A program made the translations under genes and the position numbers. A DNA stretch of 64,000 nucleotides, taken from contig JAQWUD010000038.1 of the NCBI GenBank assembly GCA_029242325.1, forward strand, positions 164,791 to 228,790. Direction: 5' to 3'. Shown here in pieces: positions 22,063 to 30,732 of this stretch. Under the pieces are notes generated by a model. The model saw only the letters and a list, made by a program, of their open reading frames with translations. It was not told where the DNA came from and searched no databases. Numbering within the stretch: the first letter of the stretch is position 1; each line of letters begins with the position of its first letter. Origin of the DNA: Luminiphilus sp. (lineage in GTDB: Bacteria > Pseudomonadota > Gammaproteobacteria > Pseudomonadales > Halieaceae).

Positions 22063-22290
22063 GCCACGCTCTTCTGGCTGTAAGGCGCGAAAATCAACGA
22101 GTATTTTTTGCTGAACGCCGAAGACTGCACGAAAGCGCATGTGGCGTACCGCTTACGAAAAATGATGGTTGGCAGCGAGCTGAGCCGTGGGGCTCTCCTT
22201 GACGTAAATCAACAGCAGGACGCCGTGCAGTGCGTCGCGAGTTCTGGCCCGGGGCCAGGGTACAAAACCGAGACATCAGAGGGTCTGATC

Positions 22291-22611
22291 ATGAGTACAA
22301 CCGCATTCATCCGTTTAACCGCTATCCGATTCGCCGCCATCGCGGCACTGACCACTGGCCCAGTGGTGCTTGCGGGTGATCCGCCCCCTCAGTACGCTGC
22401 CTCCTGTGGTGCCTGCCACGCTGTAGGTGTGGCGGGTGCGCCGGCAACCGGTGATGCCGAGGCGTGGGCACCAAGAATGGAGAAGGGCATGGATGCCTTG
22501 GTGGCATCAGTGCGGAATGGTTTAAATGCCATGCCCCCCGGTGGCCTGTGTAATAGCTGCAGCGACGATGACTACGCGGCACTAATCACTTATATGGCCA
22601 CCGCGCAGTAA
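22291..22611 (+). CDS. cytochrome c5 family protein
   Basis: Signal peptide; YAASCGACHAVGVAGAP heme motif; c5-type CNSC near the C-terminus. Confidence 0.9.
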   Translation: MSTTAFIRLTAIRFAAIAALTTGPVVLAGDPPPQYAASCGACHAVGVAGAPATGDAEAWAPRMEKGMDALVASVRNGLNAMPPGGLCNSCSDDDYAALITYMATAQ

Positions 22612-22684
22612 AAAGCGGCAATAGATCGATGACCGAGCTGTCTGCTCGGTCGTCGATGGCCCCCGGCAACACCATCTCACAGGT

Positions 22685-23335
22685 ATGACTATGATCCAGT
22701 TCCTTATCAAAAAAGCGCTAGGCCTTACTGCACTGGGTGTGATCATCATCGCATCCACCACGCTGGTCTTTGCATCGGGCGGCAACGCTGAGGCGGGCCA
22801 GGTCAAGGCCGCGACCTGTGTCGCCTGCCACGGCATAGACGGAAATAGCGCAGTCCCGACTTTCCCCAAGCTTGCGGGTCTTGGCCACAAGTACCTGTTA
22901 AAGCAGATGAAGGATATTCGCGACAGTCGTCGACCCGTGGCGCTTATGGCCGGTCAGGTCGACAATATGTCCGACGAAGACCTCGCTGATATCGCTGCTT
23001 TCTATAACACACAGTCCCGTACCGGTAGCACTGCTGACGCGGACAAGGTTTCGGTAGGCCGTAAAATCTACCTCGCCGGGATTGCCGACAGGCAAGTGCC
23101 GGCGTGTTCGGGTTGCCACAGCCCGACGGGAAATGGCAATGGACCGGCGGGCTATCCTGCGCTGGGCGGTCAGCATGCCGAATATATTGCGTCGCAGCTT
23201 AAGATGTTCCGCAAAGGCTACGAAGACCCAGCGGGTAGAACCAACGGCGGCGATGCCAAAATTATGCGTACCACAGCGTTCCGCATGAGTGATATGGAGA
23301 TTGACGCGGTTGCCAGTTATATTGCTGGATTGTAG
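22685..23335 (+). CDS. diheme cytochrome c4
   Basis: Two CXXCH motifs (CVACHGIDGNS, CSGCHSPTGNGNGPAGYPALGGQHAEYI); signal peptide. Confidence 0.94.
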   Translation: MTMIQFLIKKALGLTALGVIIIASTTLVFASGGNAEAGQVKAATCVACHGIDGNSAVPTFPKLAGLGHKYLLKQMKDIRDSRRPVALMAGQVDNMSDEDLADIAAFYNTQSRTGSTADADKVSVGRKIYLAGIADRQVPACSGCHSPTGNGNGPAGYPALGGQHAEYIASQLKMFRKGYEDPAGRTNGGDAKIMRTTAFRMSDMEIDAVASYIAGL

Positions 23336-23404
23336 CTGCACGGTTAGGCGCGATAGCCAAACCGGATTCGATTTTTTTGAAAGGGTATTCCAAGGAGGGA
23401 AATC

Positions 23405-24052
23405 ATGACGTTTAGGTTCTATTCTCGCGCAGCAGCGCTGTGCTTTTTCTGCCTAGCCATCTTCGCCGGTTCCTTGGTGGTGGCTGAAGAGCAGTGGATA
23501 GAGGGACAGCATTATCAGGTTCTCAACCCTCCGGTAGCGGTGGGGCGTGGCAAGGACGTGGTTGTCACCGAGTTTTTTTGGTACGGCTGTGGGCATTGCT
23601 ATACTTTTGAGCCGATGCTCACCGCGTGGGGAAAACAGTTGCCGGAGGGTGCGGTGATGCAACCTTCACCAGCAGTTTGGAACGACCCGATGCGGGTGCA
23701 CGCGACGGCTTTCTACATCGCTGAGGTGCTGGATGCCAAGGAGGTTATGCATCCCGTGATCTTTGATGCCATGCATGTTCAGAGAAAGCGCTTGGTGTCT
23801 CGCCTTGAGTTGCGCGATCTTTTCGAAGATAACGGCGTTGATCCGGAGCAGTTTGACAAGGCGTTCGATTCTTTTGGCGTTGATTCGCAGGTGCGTCAGG
23901 CGGAAGCGAGAGCCCGTTCGGCGAGAATCTCGGGTACGCCCTCTATTATGGTGGCGGGCAAGTACCTGATTGAGACGCGAGCGGCCGGCAGCCAGACCAA
24001 TATGCTTGAGATTGCCCGGCACCTTGTTGAGAAGGAACTCGCTGCGCTCTAA
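23405..24052 (+). CDS. dsbA: thiol:disulfide interchange protein DsbA
   Basis: Signal peptide; active site FFWYGCGHCYTFEP (CGHC); cis-Pro loop SGTPSIMV. Confidence 0.93.
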   Translation: MTFRFYSRAAALCFFCLAIFAGSLVVAEEQWIEGQHYQVLNPPVAVGRGKDVVVTEFFWYGCGHCYTFEPMLTAWGKQLPEGAVMQPSPAVWNDPMRVHATAFYIAEVLDAKEVMHPVIFDAMHVQRKRLVSRLELRDLFEDNGVDPEQFDKAFDSFGVDSQVRQAEARARSARISGTPSIMVAGKYLIETRAAGSQTNMLEIARHLVEKELAAL

Positions 24053-24538
24053 TCAGTCATCGGGTACTGAAATAGCTGTGCGTGTGACGACCCGCCGCAG
24101 CTCGAAGCTGGAATGTACCCCCGTTACCCCGTCAATGCGGGTGAGCTTGCCCAGCAGAAACTGTTCATAGTGCGCCATGTCGCGCACGACCGCTTTCAGT
24201 AAGTAATCCGCACTCTGGCCCGTGACGACACAGCAGTCGACCACCTCGGGTAGTGAAGACACCGCCTCCTCAAAGGTTTCAAATCGATCGGGCGTGTGTC
24301 GATCCATGGTCACGCTCACATGCGCAGTGAGATTGAGGCCTAGCTTTTTGGGGTCCACCATTGCGACCTGATGAGTGATTATTCCCTCAGACATCAGCCG
24401 TTTTACCCGTCGCGCACACGGTGTGGGGGACAGGCCGACCTGCTCTGCCAGTTCAAGGTTGCTGACCCCGGCATTGGCCTGCAAAACCTGTAGAATCCGG
24501 CGATCCAGGCGATCGAGCAGGAGAGGCTGAATATTCAT
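24053..24538 (-). CDS. Lrp/AsnC family transcriptional regulator
   Basis: N-terminal HTH (LDRRILQVLQANAGVSNLELAEQVGLSPTPCARRVKRL) and RAM-like C-terminal domain. Confidence 0.93.
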   Translation of the reverse strand: MNIQPLLLDRLDRRILQVLQANAGVSNLELAEQVGLSPTPCARRVKRLMSEGIITHQVAMVDPKKLGLNLTAHVSVTMDRHTPDRFETFEEAVSSLPEVVDCCVVTGQSADYLLKAVVRDMAHYEQFLLGKLTRIDGVTGVHSSFELRRVVTRTAISVPDD

Positions 24539-24689
24539 TTACGTGCCTTAAATTGCTTTATTAAAACAATAATCAAGTAAAAATTAGCATAAATCACCAA
24601 AAATTGCGCCAAACGAAAGATGTTTAGTGATTATTTCTGGTGCCGGCTGGTTACACTAAGCGCCCTTTAATGACAATCAGGAAATAGCC
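24539..24689. promoter_or_regulatory. AT-rich divergent regulatory region between the Lrp-type regulator and leuA
   Basis: Markedly AT-rich intergenic segment in otherwise GC-rich DNA, with A/T runs. Confidence 0.5.
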
Positions 24690-26366
24690 GTGGATGCCAC
24701 TCGCTTTGATCATCGCAAATATCGAGCGTTTCAGCCGATTGCGAAACCGGATCGGCGCTGGCCTGATCGCGAGATTACCCGGGCGCCCCAGTGGTGTTCT
24801 GTGGATTTGCGCGACGGCAATCAGGCGCTCGTTGAGCCGATGAATGCAGAGCAAAAATTGAGGTTGTGGGAGCTGCTGCTGTCGATCGGCTTTACACAGA
24901 TCGAAGTGGGTTTCCCGTCTGCCTCCAGCCATGACTTCGCTTTTCTGAGAAAGTTGATTGAAGAAAATCGTATTCCAGGGGGTGTGACAGTCCAGGTGCT
25001 GACTCAGGCGAGGCCGGACTTGATTGAGAAAACCTTCGCTGCACTGCAAGGCGTAAAGCGCGCCGTGGTGCATTTTTATAACAGTACGTCGACCGTTCAG
25101 CGAGAGTATGTTTTCGGCCTTGATCGTGACGGCATTCGTGAGATCGCGGTCAACGGCGCGCACATGGTGAAGGAGGCAGCAGACGCGCGCCCTGAAACTG
25201 AGTGGGTTTTCGAGTACAGCCCCGAGAGCTTTACGGGGACTGAGATCGACTTCGCCGTGTCGGTGTGTGATGCGGTCAACGCAGTACTGGAGCCAACGCC
25301 TGAGCGCCCGGCCATCATCAATCTACCTGCTACCGTCGAGATGAGTACGCCCAATATTTATGCCGACCAGATCGAGTGGTTTTGTGACCAGATTCAAAAC
25401 CGCAAAGCGCTGATCATTTCGCTACACACCCACAACGACCGCGGATGTGCAGTTGCCGCGGCTGAGCTGGGCGTGATGGCCGGAGCCGATCGTGTCGAGG
25501 GCACCTTGCTGGGTAACGGTGAGCGGACCGGTAATATGGACATCATGACCATGGCGATGAACCTTTACAGCCAGGGCGTTGACCCGATGCTCGATTTCAC
25601 TCACATGGACGAAATCTGCATGGTTGCGCGTGAGTGCACTCAATTGCCGGTTCATCCTCGTCACCCTTACGCCGGTGAGCTGGTATTCACTGCTTTTTCC
25701 GGCAGCCATCAAGATGCCATTCATAAATGTCTGTCAAAGCGGGACACCAATGACGCATGGGACGTCGCGTACTTACCCATAGATCCGGCGGACATTGGGC
25801 GCACGTATCAGGAAGTCATTCGCATTAATAGCCAGTCGGGCAAAGGCGGTGTCGCACACGTTTTGCGTCGCGATTATGGTTTGGAGTTGCCGCGCTGGCT
25901 GCAGGTAGATTTCAGTACCGCAGTGCAGGGACTGGCTGAGGACAGCGAAGCCGAGGTATCCTCCGAGGATATTTTTGCGTTGTTCAATCAGACTTATCTG
26001 AGTACGGCGGATCGCTGGCAGCTGGGCAACTATCAGTTGTCGCGCCATGACGGCTCAGATGGTTTGGAGGTCACGCTCCATGGACCTGAGGGTGAAATGG
26101 CGTTGAACGGTCAGGGCAACGGTGTCGTCGATGCTTTTGTTCAGGCGATGGAGGTGGTCACCGGCCGGCATATCGTCGTGGTGGAGTATTCTGAACATAC
26201 GCTAGGTCAGAGCGCAGACGCGGAGGCAGTGTGCTACGTACAACTGAACATCGATGGCGAGCGGCCCTGTGGTGTCGGCCGCAGTCACGATATTGTTCAG
26301 GCATCACTCACGGCTATTCTCTCGGCACTCGACGGCAGGGGATTGGGGTTCGCCGACGCAGCTTGA
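24690..26366 (+). CDS. leuA: 2-isopropylmalate synthase (long form)
   Basis: APQWCSVDLRDGNQALVEPM, SLHTHNDRGCAVAAAELGVMAGADRVEGTLLGNGERTGN. Confidence 0.96.
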   Translation: MDATRFDHRKYRAFQPIAKPDRRWPDREITRAPQWCSVDLRDGNQALVEPMNAEQKLRLWELLLSIGFTQIEVGFPSASSHDFAFLRKLIEENRIPGGVTVQVLTQARPDLIEKTFAALQGVKRAVVHFYNSTSTVQREYVFGLDRDGIREIAVNGAHMVKEAADARPETEWVFEYSPESFTGTEIDFAVSVCDAVNAVLEPTPERPAIINLPATVEMSTPNIYADQIEWFCDQIQNRKALIISLHTHNDRGCAVAAAELGVMAGADRVEGTLLGNGERTGNMDIMTMAMNLYSQGVDPMLDFTHMDEICMVARECTQLPVHPRHPYAGELVFTAFSGSHQDAIHKCLSKRDTNDAWDVAYLPIDPADIGRTYQEVIRINSQSGKGGVAHVLRRDYGLELPRWLQVDFSTAVQGLAEDSEAEVSSEDIFALFNQTYLSTADRWQLGNYQLSRHDGSDGLEVTLHGPEGEMALNGQGNGVVDAFVQAMEVVTGRHIVVVEYSEHTLGQSADAEAVCYVQLNIDGERPCGVGRSHDIVQASLTAILSALDGRGLGFADAA

Positions 26367-26386
26367 GCGGCGCTTGTGCCGGACAA

Positions 26387-27322
26387 ATGATCCACAAGCC
26401 GTTACCCAATTTGTCGGGTAAACAGCACTCCTGGCGCCAGCGGCAGGGGCACACCCGCTTTTATCTCGGAGACACAGCCGGTGCACGGATCAGTAAAGCA
26501 TTGGTTGGCTGCTTGATGGTTCTGACGCTGAGCGGCTGTTCGGCGACTCAATTCATTTATAACCGCGTTGATATTCTCGTTCGCTGGTACCTTGATGACT
26601 ACGTCACTTTGGATCGCGAGCAACAAGCGCGCTTTGATCAGCGATTGGGCGCGCTGCTGGAATGGCACCGGCGCGAGGAACTGCCCGAGTATGTCATCCT
26701 GCTCGATGACGCGTTGATCATCCTCGATGAGGGTGTGCCGTTAGATGGCACCCGGGCAATGGCTGACCGTATTGAAGCCGCTGCCATCCGGTTTCAGGAC
26801 CCGTTTCTGGAGTTGCTGTTGAGTACGGGTGAGGATCTTCGACCAGAACAGCGACAAGATTTTATTGAGGCGCTTCTCGCCAAACAGGATGAGTTCGAGC
26901 GAGACCGCCTCAAACGCAGTGATCAGGAATATCGGACGGATGTTGAGGCGCGCTTCGACAAGCAGTTAAAGCGATATCTGGGGCTCCTCACTGATCTCCA
27001 AACCGATCGTATTCGGGATGGCGTGGCGAATATGACCCGTCTCGATCATTTCTGGTTAGAGGATCGGCGTGTCTGGATCACGGACTTATCGGGCATTTTG
27101 CTCGCTGCAGACCCTAATTGGCCGGATCAGGTGCGCGCGCTGATTGCCCGGCGCGAGGACGCGTTGCTACCGCCTTATCGCGAGGGCATCGATCATAACG
27201 GTGAAATTATTCTGCAGCTGTCGCGGGATGTTTTAATTGCCCGCACTGACAAGCAGGACCAAAAATTACGGGGCCGGTTACAGGCCCTTCGGGAGGATCT
27301 CGCTGCGCTTTCGGGGCAATAG
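26387..27322 (+). CDS. lipoprotein, DUF6279-like
   Basis: Lipobox MVLTLSGCSA followed by TQFIYNRVDILVRWYLDDYVTLDREQQ; start uncertain. Confidence 0.7.
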   Translation: MIHKPLPNLSGKQHSWRQRQGHTRFYLGDTAGARISKALVGCLMVLTLSGCSATQFIYNRVDILVRWYLDDYVTLDREQQARFDQRLGALLEWHRREELPEYVILLDDALIILDEGVPLDGTRAMADRIEAAAIRFQDPFLELLLSTGEDLRPEQRQDFIEALLAKQDEFERDRLKRSDQEYRTDVEARFDKQLKRYLGLLTDLQTDRIRDGVANMTRLDHFWLEDRRVWITDLSGILLAADPNWPDQVRALIARREDALLPPYREGIDHNGEIILQLSRDVLIARTDKQDQKLRGRLQALREDLAALSGQ

Positions 27323-27323
27323 G

Positions 27324-29168
27324 CTATCCCTTTATCAGCGCCTGATCTCGAATAGCGCCCTTGTCGGCACTGGTAACCATGCTCGCGTAAACCTTGAGCG
27401 CAGTAGAAACTTGTCGGGGTCTATCCTGTTCGGGCTGCCACGGCCGCTCCCGTTGACTCATGGCTTCACGCCTGCTTGCCAAGATGGCGTCATCAACCAA
27501 AACGTTGATCGTTCTGGCAGGAATGTTGATCTCTATCGGATCGCCGGGCTCTATCAGCCCTATCGTTCCGAACGCTGCCGCCTCTGGTGATAAGTGACCA
27601 ATTGACAGGCCCGAGGTGCCTCCAGAGAATCGACCGTCGGTAATCAGCGCGCAAGCCTTACCGAGTCCTTTTGATTTGAGATAGCTCGTTGGGTAGAGCA
27701 TTTCCTGCATGCCGGGACCCCCGCGGGGACCCTCGTAGCGAATAACAACAACGTCGCCCGCTTTCACTCGGTTTTCCAGAATATCGGCAACGGCTGCTTC
27801 CTGACTTTCGCAAACATGTGCGGGCCCCTTAAAGCGCAGTGATTCCTCGTCGACACCTGCGGTCTTCACAACACAGCCTTGCTCGGCGATATTGCCAAAC
27901 AGGACGGCCAGCCCGCCCTCCTGGGAATAGGCATGAGCCATTTCTCGTACACAACCGCCTGCGCGATCGGTATCGAGATTGGGCCAGCGCAGGTTCTGGC
28001 TGAACGCCTGTTGGGTGGGAATGCCGGCCGGTCCGGCCGCATAGAGCGTCCGTACTGCCTCGTCGTCGGTTTGCACAATATCCCAACGGGATAAGGCTTC
28101 ACCGAGGCTGCCGCTGTGCACCGTTGGGCAATCAAGATGTAACAGATCACCCCTGGCGAGCTCACCTAAGATTGCCATGACACCGCCGGCGCGGTGGACA
28201 TCTTCCATATGGTAAAGCGGAGTACTGGGAGCAACCTTGCACAGTTGTGGGACTTTGCGCGACAGCGTATCGATAGCCGCCATATCAAAATCCACCCCTG
28301 CTTCCTGCGCGGCGGCCAGCAAGTGCAGGATGGTATTGGTGGAGCCCCCCATGGCGATATCGAGGCTCATGGCATTCTCGAAAGCCCGCTGGCTGGCGAT
28401 CTCTCTGGGCAGGGCCGTCGCGTCATCCTGTTCGTACCAACGTCGTGCGAGTTCCACGATTAAGCGCCCTGCGCGCAAAAACAGCTGCTCGCGGTCTGCA
28501 TGGGTTGCCAGCAGCGAGCCGTTGCCCGGCAAACTGAGGCCCAATGCCTCTGTCAGGCAGTTCATTGAATTGGCGGTGAACATGCCTGAGCAGGAGCCGC
28601 AGGTGGGGCAAGCCGAACGCTCGTAGGCTTCGACGGTTGCATCATCAGCGCTGGAATCCGCGGCAATGACCATGGCGTCAACCAAATCCAACTTGTGCTC
28701 GGATAAGGCGGTTTTACCGGCTTCCATTGGCCCGCCAGAGACAAACACAACAGGAATATTCAGTCGCATGGCGGCGTTTAGCATTCCGGGAGTGATCTTG
28801 TCGCAGTTGGAGATGCAGACCATGGCATCAGCACAATGGGCGTTAACCATATATTCGACAGAGTCTGCGATGAGGTCTCGGGAGGGTAAGCTGTAAAGCA
28901 TGCCGTCATGCCCCATGGCAATACCGTCATCGACGGCGATGGTATTAAATTCTTTTGCTACGCCCCCTGCCGCCTCGATTTCTCGGGCCACCAGTTGCCC
29001 AAGGTCCTTAAGATGAACATGCCCCGGTACGAACTGTGTGAACGAATTCACCACCGCAATGATCGGTTTCTCGAAATCTTCGTCTTGCATACCGGTGGCC
29101 CGCCAAAGGGCCCTGGCGCCTGCCATGTTCCGCCCAGCGGTTGAGGTACGGGATCGATATTGAGGCAT
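27324..29168 (-). CDS. ilvD: dihydroxy-acid dehydratase
   Basis: 614 aa; [55 protein letters not shown]. Confidence 0.97.
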   Translation of the reverse strand: MPQYRSRTSTAGRNMAGARALWRATGMQDEDFEKPIIAVVNSFTQFVPGHVHLKDLGQLVAREIEAAGGVAKEFNTIAVDDGIAMGHDGMLYSLPSRDLIADSVEYMVNAHCADAMVCISNCDKITPGMLNAAMRLNIPVVFVSGGPMEAGKTALSEHKLDLVDAMVIAADSSADDATVEAYERSACPTCGSCSGMFTANSMNCLTEALGLSLPGNGSLLATHADREQLFLRAGRLIVELARRWYEQDDATALPREIASQRAFENAMSLDIAMGGSTNTILHLLAAAQEAGVDFDMAAIDTLSRKVPQLCKVAPSTPLYHMEDVHRAGGVMAILGELARGDLLHLDCPTVHSGSLGEALSRWDIVQTDDEAVRTLYAAGPAGIPTQQAFSQNLRWPNLDTDRAGGCVREMAHAYSQEGGLAVLFGNIAEQGCVVKTAGVDEESLRFKGPAHVCESQEAAVADILENRVKAGDVVVIRYEGPRGGPGMQEMLYPTSYLKSKGLGKACALITDGRFSGGTSGLSIGHLSPEAAAFGTIGLIEPGDPIEINIPARTINVLVDDAILASRREAMSQRERPWQPEQDRPRQVSTALKVYASMVTSADKGAIRDQALIKG

Positions 29169-29229
29169 CGAAATCTCCGGATAGTGTTGGAGAGAAGGGG
29201 CGCTAGCTTAACACTGCCATGCCGGTAGG

Positions 29230-30528
29230 TCAGACAGGTCTGCTGAGTACCGTGGCATTGCGTTGCCAGTTGTAGAAGCGCTGTTTCTCGATGGGCAGTG
29301 AATCCGGGGACGCGACAGTAAATTCTTGTTCGAGGAACCAGTGGGTGCTCTGGGTGGTCAGCGCAAAGACACGGGTGAGGGAAAGGTTTTTTGCCGTCGT
29401 GATCAGTTCTTGCAACAGCTGCTCGGCTCGACCGGCACCGCGGTAGTCTGGGTGGGTGGCTACGCAGGCGATCTCTCCCACCTGCTCATCGCAGTAGGGA
29501 TACAGCGCTGCGCAGGCGACGACGCGCCCATCTCGCTCCAGAATAGAGAAGTGCCCGATTTCCTCCTCAAGTCGCTCCCGCGATCGCTTGACCAGAGCGC
29601 CGCTGTCTTCCAGCGGCCTGATGAGCTCAACGATGCTCGCAATATCGTCTATTTCGGCCGGTCTCGCCTGTTCGTAAGGGTCCTGTGCGATCAGTGTTCC
29701 CGAGCCATCGTGGGTAAACAGTTCTTCGAGAAGAGCGCCTTCCCGCTCGTAGCTGATCAGATGGCTGCGCGTGACACCATTGCAGCAGGCGCGGCAGGCA
29801 GCGTCGCGCAGTCGCTGCTGTTCGCCATCGGCGATCTGAAGCTGCTGCGCCACAGCCACCGTGCATTGCCGGATAAGGGTTCCATCAGCTGCCTCGAGCC
29901 CCGAGTGACGATCCAGAAAAATGAGCTTGTCGGCGCCAACGGCGACGGCGACGGTTTCGGCCAGTTCGGCAGCGCTAACGCTGAACAGCTCTCCCGCGGG
30001 GGAATAGCCAAGTGGGGACAGTAGCGCAATGGCATCGTGATCCAAAATCCCGCGAATGGCGCCCGCATCGATGCGACGCACGGTGCCACTGTGACAATAA
30101 TCGACGCCACCGAGGATACCCAAGGGGCGCGCCGCGACCACATTGCCCCCGAGCACTCGTAGCCGAGCACCTCTCAGGGGGGTATTCGGCAAGCCCATCG
30201 ACAGTAGCTGCTCCAGCTGCACCCGTTGTTGTGCAGCGGTGTCTCGCGCTATCGCAAGTGTTGCATCATCGGTGACGCGAATTCCCTGATGAAATTCGCC
30301 AACCTGCTCCCCTGCCAGCGCGCCGTCGATCGCTGAGCGGGTCGCGTGCACCAGGACTAACCTGACGCCAAGCGAATGCAGCAACGCCAGATCGTGGACC
30401 AGTGTCAGCAGGCCAGCCGATTCGAGCGCGCCATTGCCAAGGTAAACCACAAAGGTGCGTCCACGGTGTGCCTTGATATAAGGCCCCGTGTGGCGAAACC
30501 AGTCGATATGGCTATCAGTTCTGGACAT
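29230..30528 (-). CDS. argA: N-acetylglutamate synthase (amino acid kinase plus GNAT)
   Basis: N-terminal kinase-like domain and C-terminal GNAT (CVATHPDYRGAGRAEQLLQ). Confidence 0.93.
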   Translation of the reverse strand: MSRTDSHIDWFRHTGPYIKAHRGRTFVVYLGNGALESAGLLTLVHDLALLHSLGVRLVLVHATRSAIDGALAGEQVGEFHQGIRVTDDATLAIARDTAAQQRVQLEQLLSMGLPNTPLRGARLRVLGGNVVAARPLGILGGVDYCHSGTVRRIDAGAIRGILDHDAIALLSPLGYSPAGELFSVSAAELAETVAVAVGADKLIFLDRHSGLEAADGTLIRQCTVAVAQQLQIADGEQQRLRDAACRACCNGVTRSHLISYEREGALLEELFTHDGSGTLIAQDPYEQARPAEIDDIASIVELIRPLEDSGALVKRSRERLEEEIGHFSILERDGRVVACAALYPYCDEQVGEIACVATHPDYRGAGRAEQLLQELITTAKNLSLTRVFALTTQSTHWFLEQEFTVASPDSLPIEKQRFYNWQRNATVLSRPV

Positions 30529-30732
30529 AACGCGTTTTCTTTACCGGTTTGAAGTTCAATGCAGGTGCTTCTTCAAGGAGGGCGAATCCTACCCGAGTCA
30601 CGGCACTCCGAGAAAGGGTAAAAATCGCATGGTGGCCTGTCGGCATTAAGGCGGTGGTACCGGTTGCACCTTGCCGATAGGCTATCGGTATGCCCACGAC
30701 AGCGCGTCTCGTTCATGCCGCAAGACCCAGTG

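Noticed and set aside
29326-30024. 232-codon ORF antisense to argA
   Set aside because: Shadow ORF inside argA with no domain features
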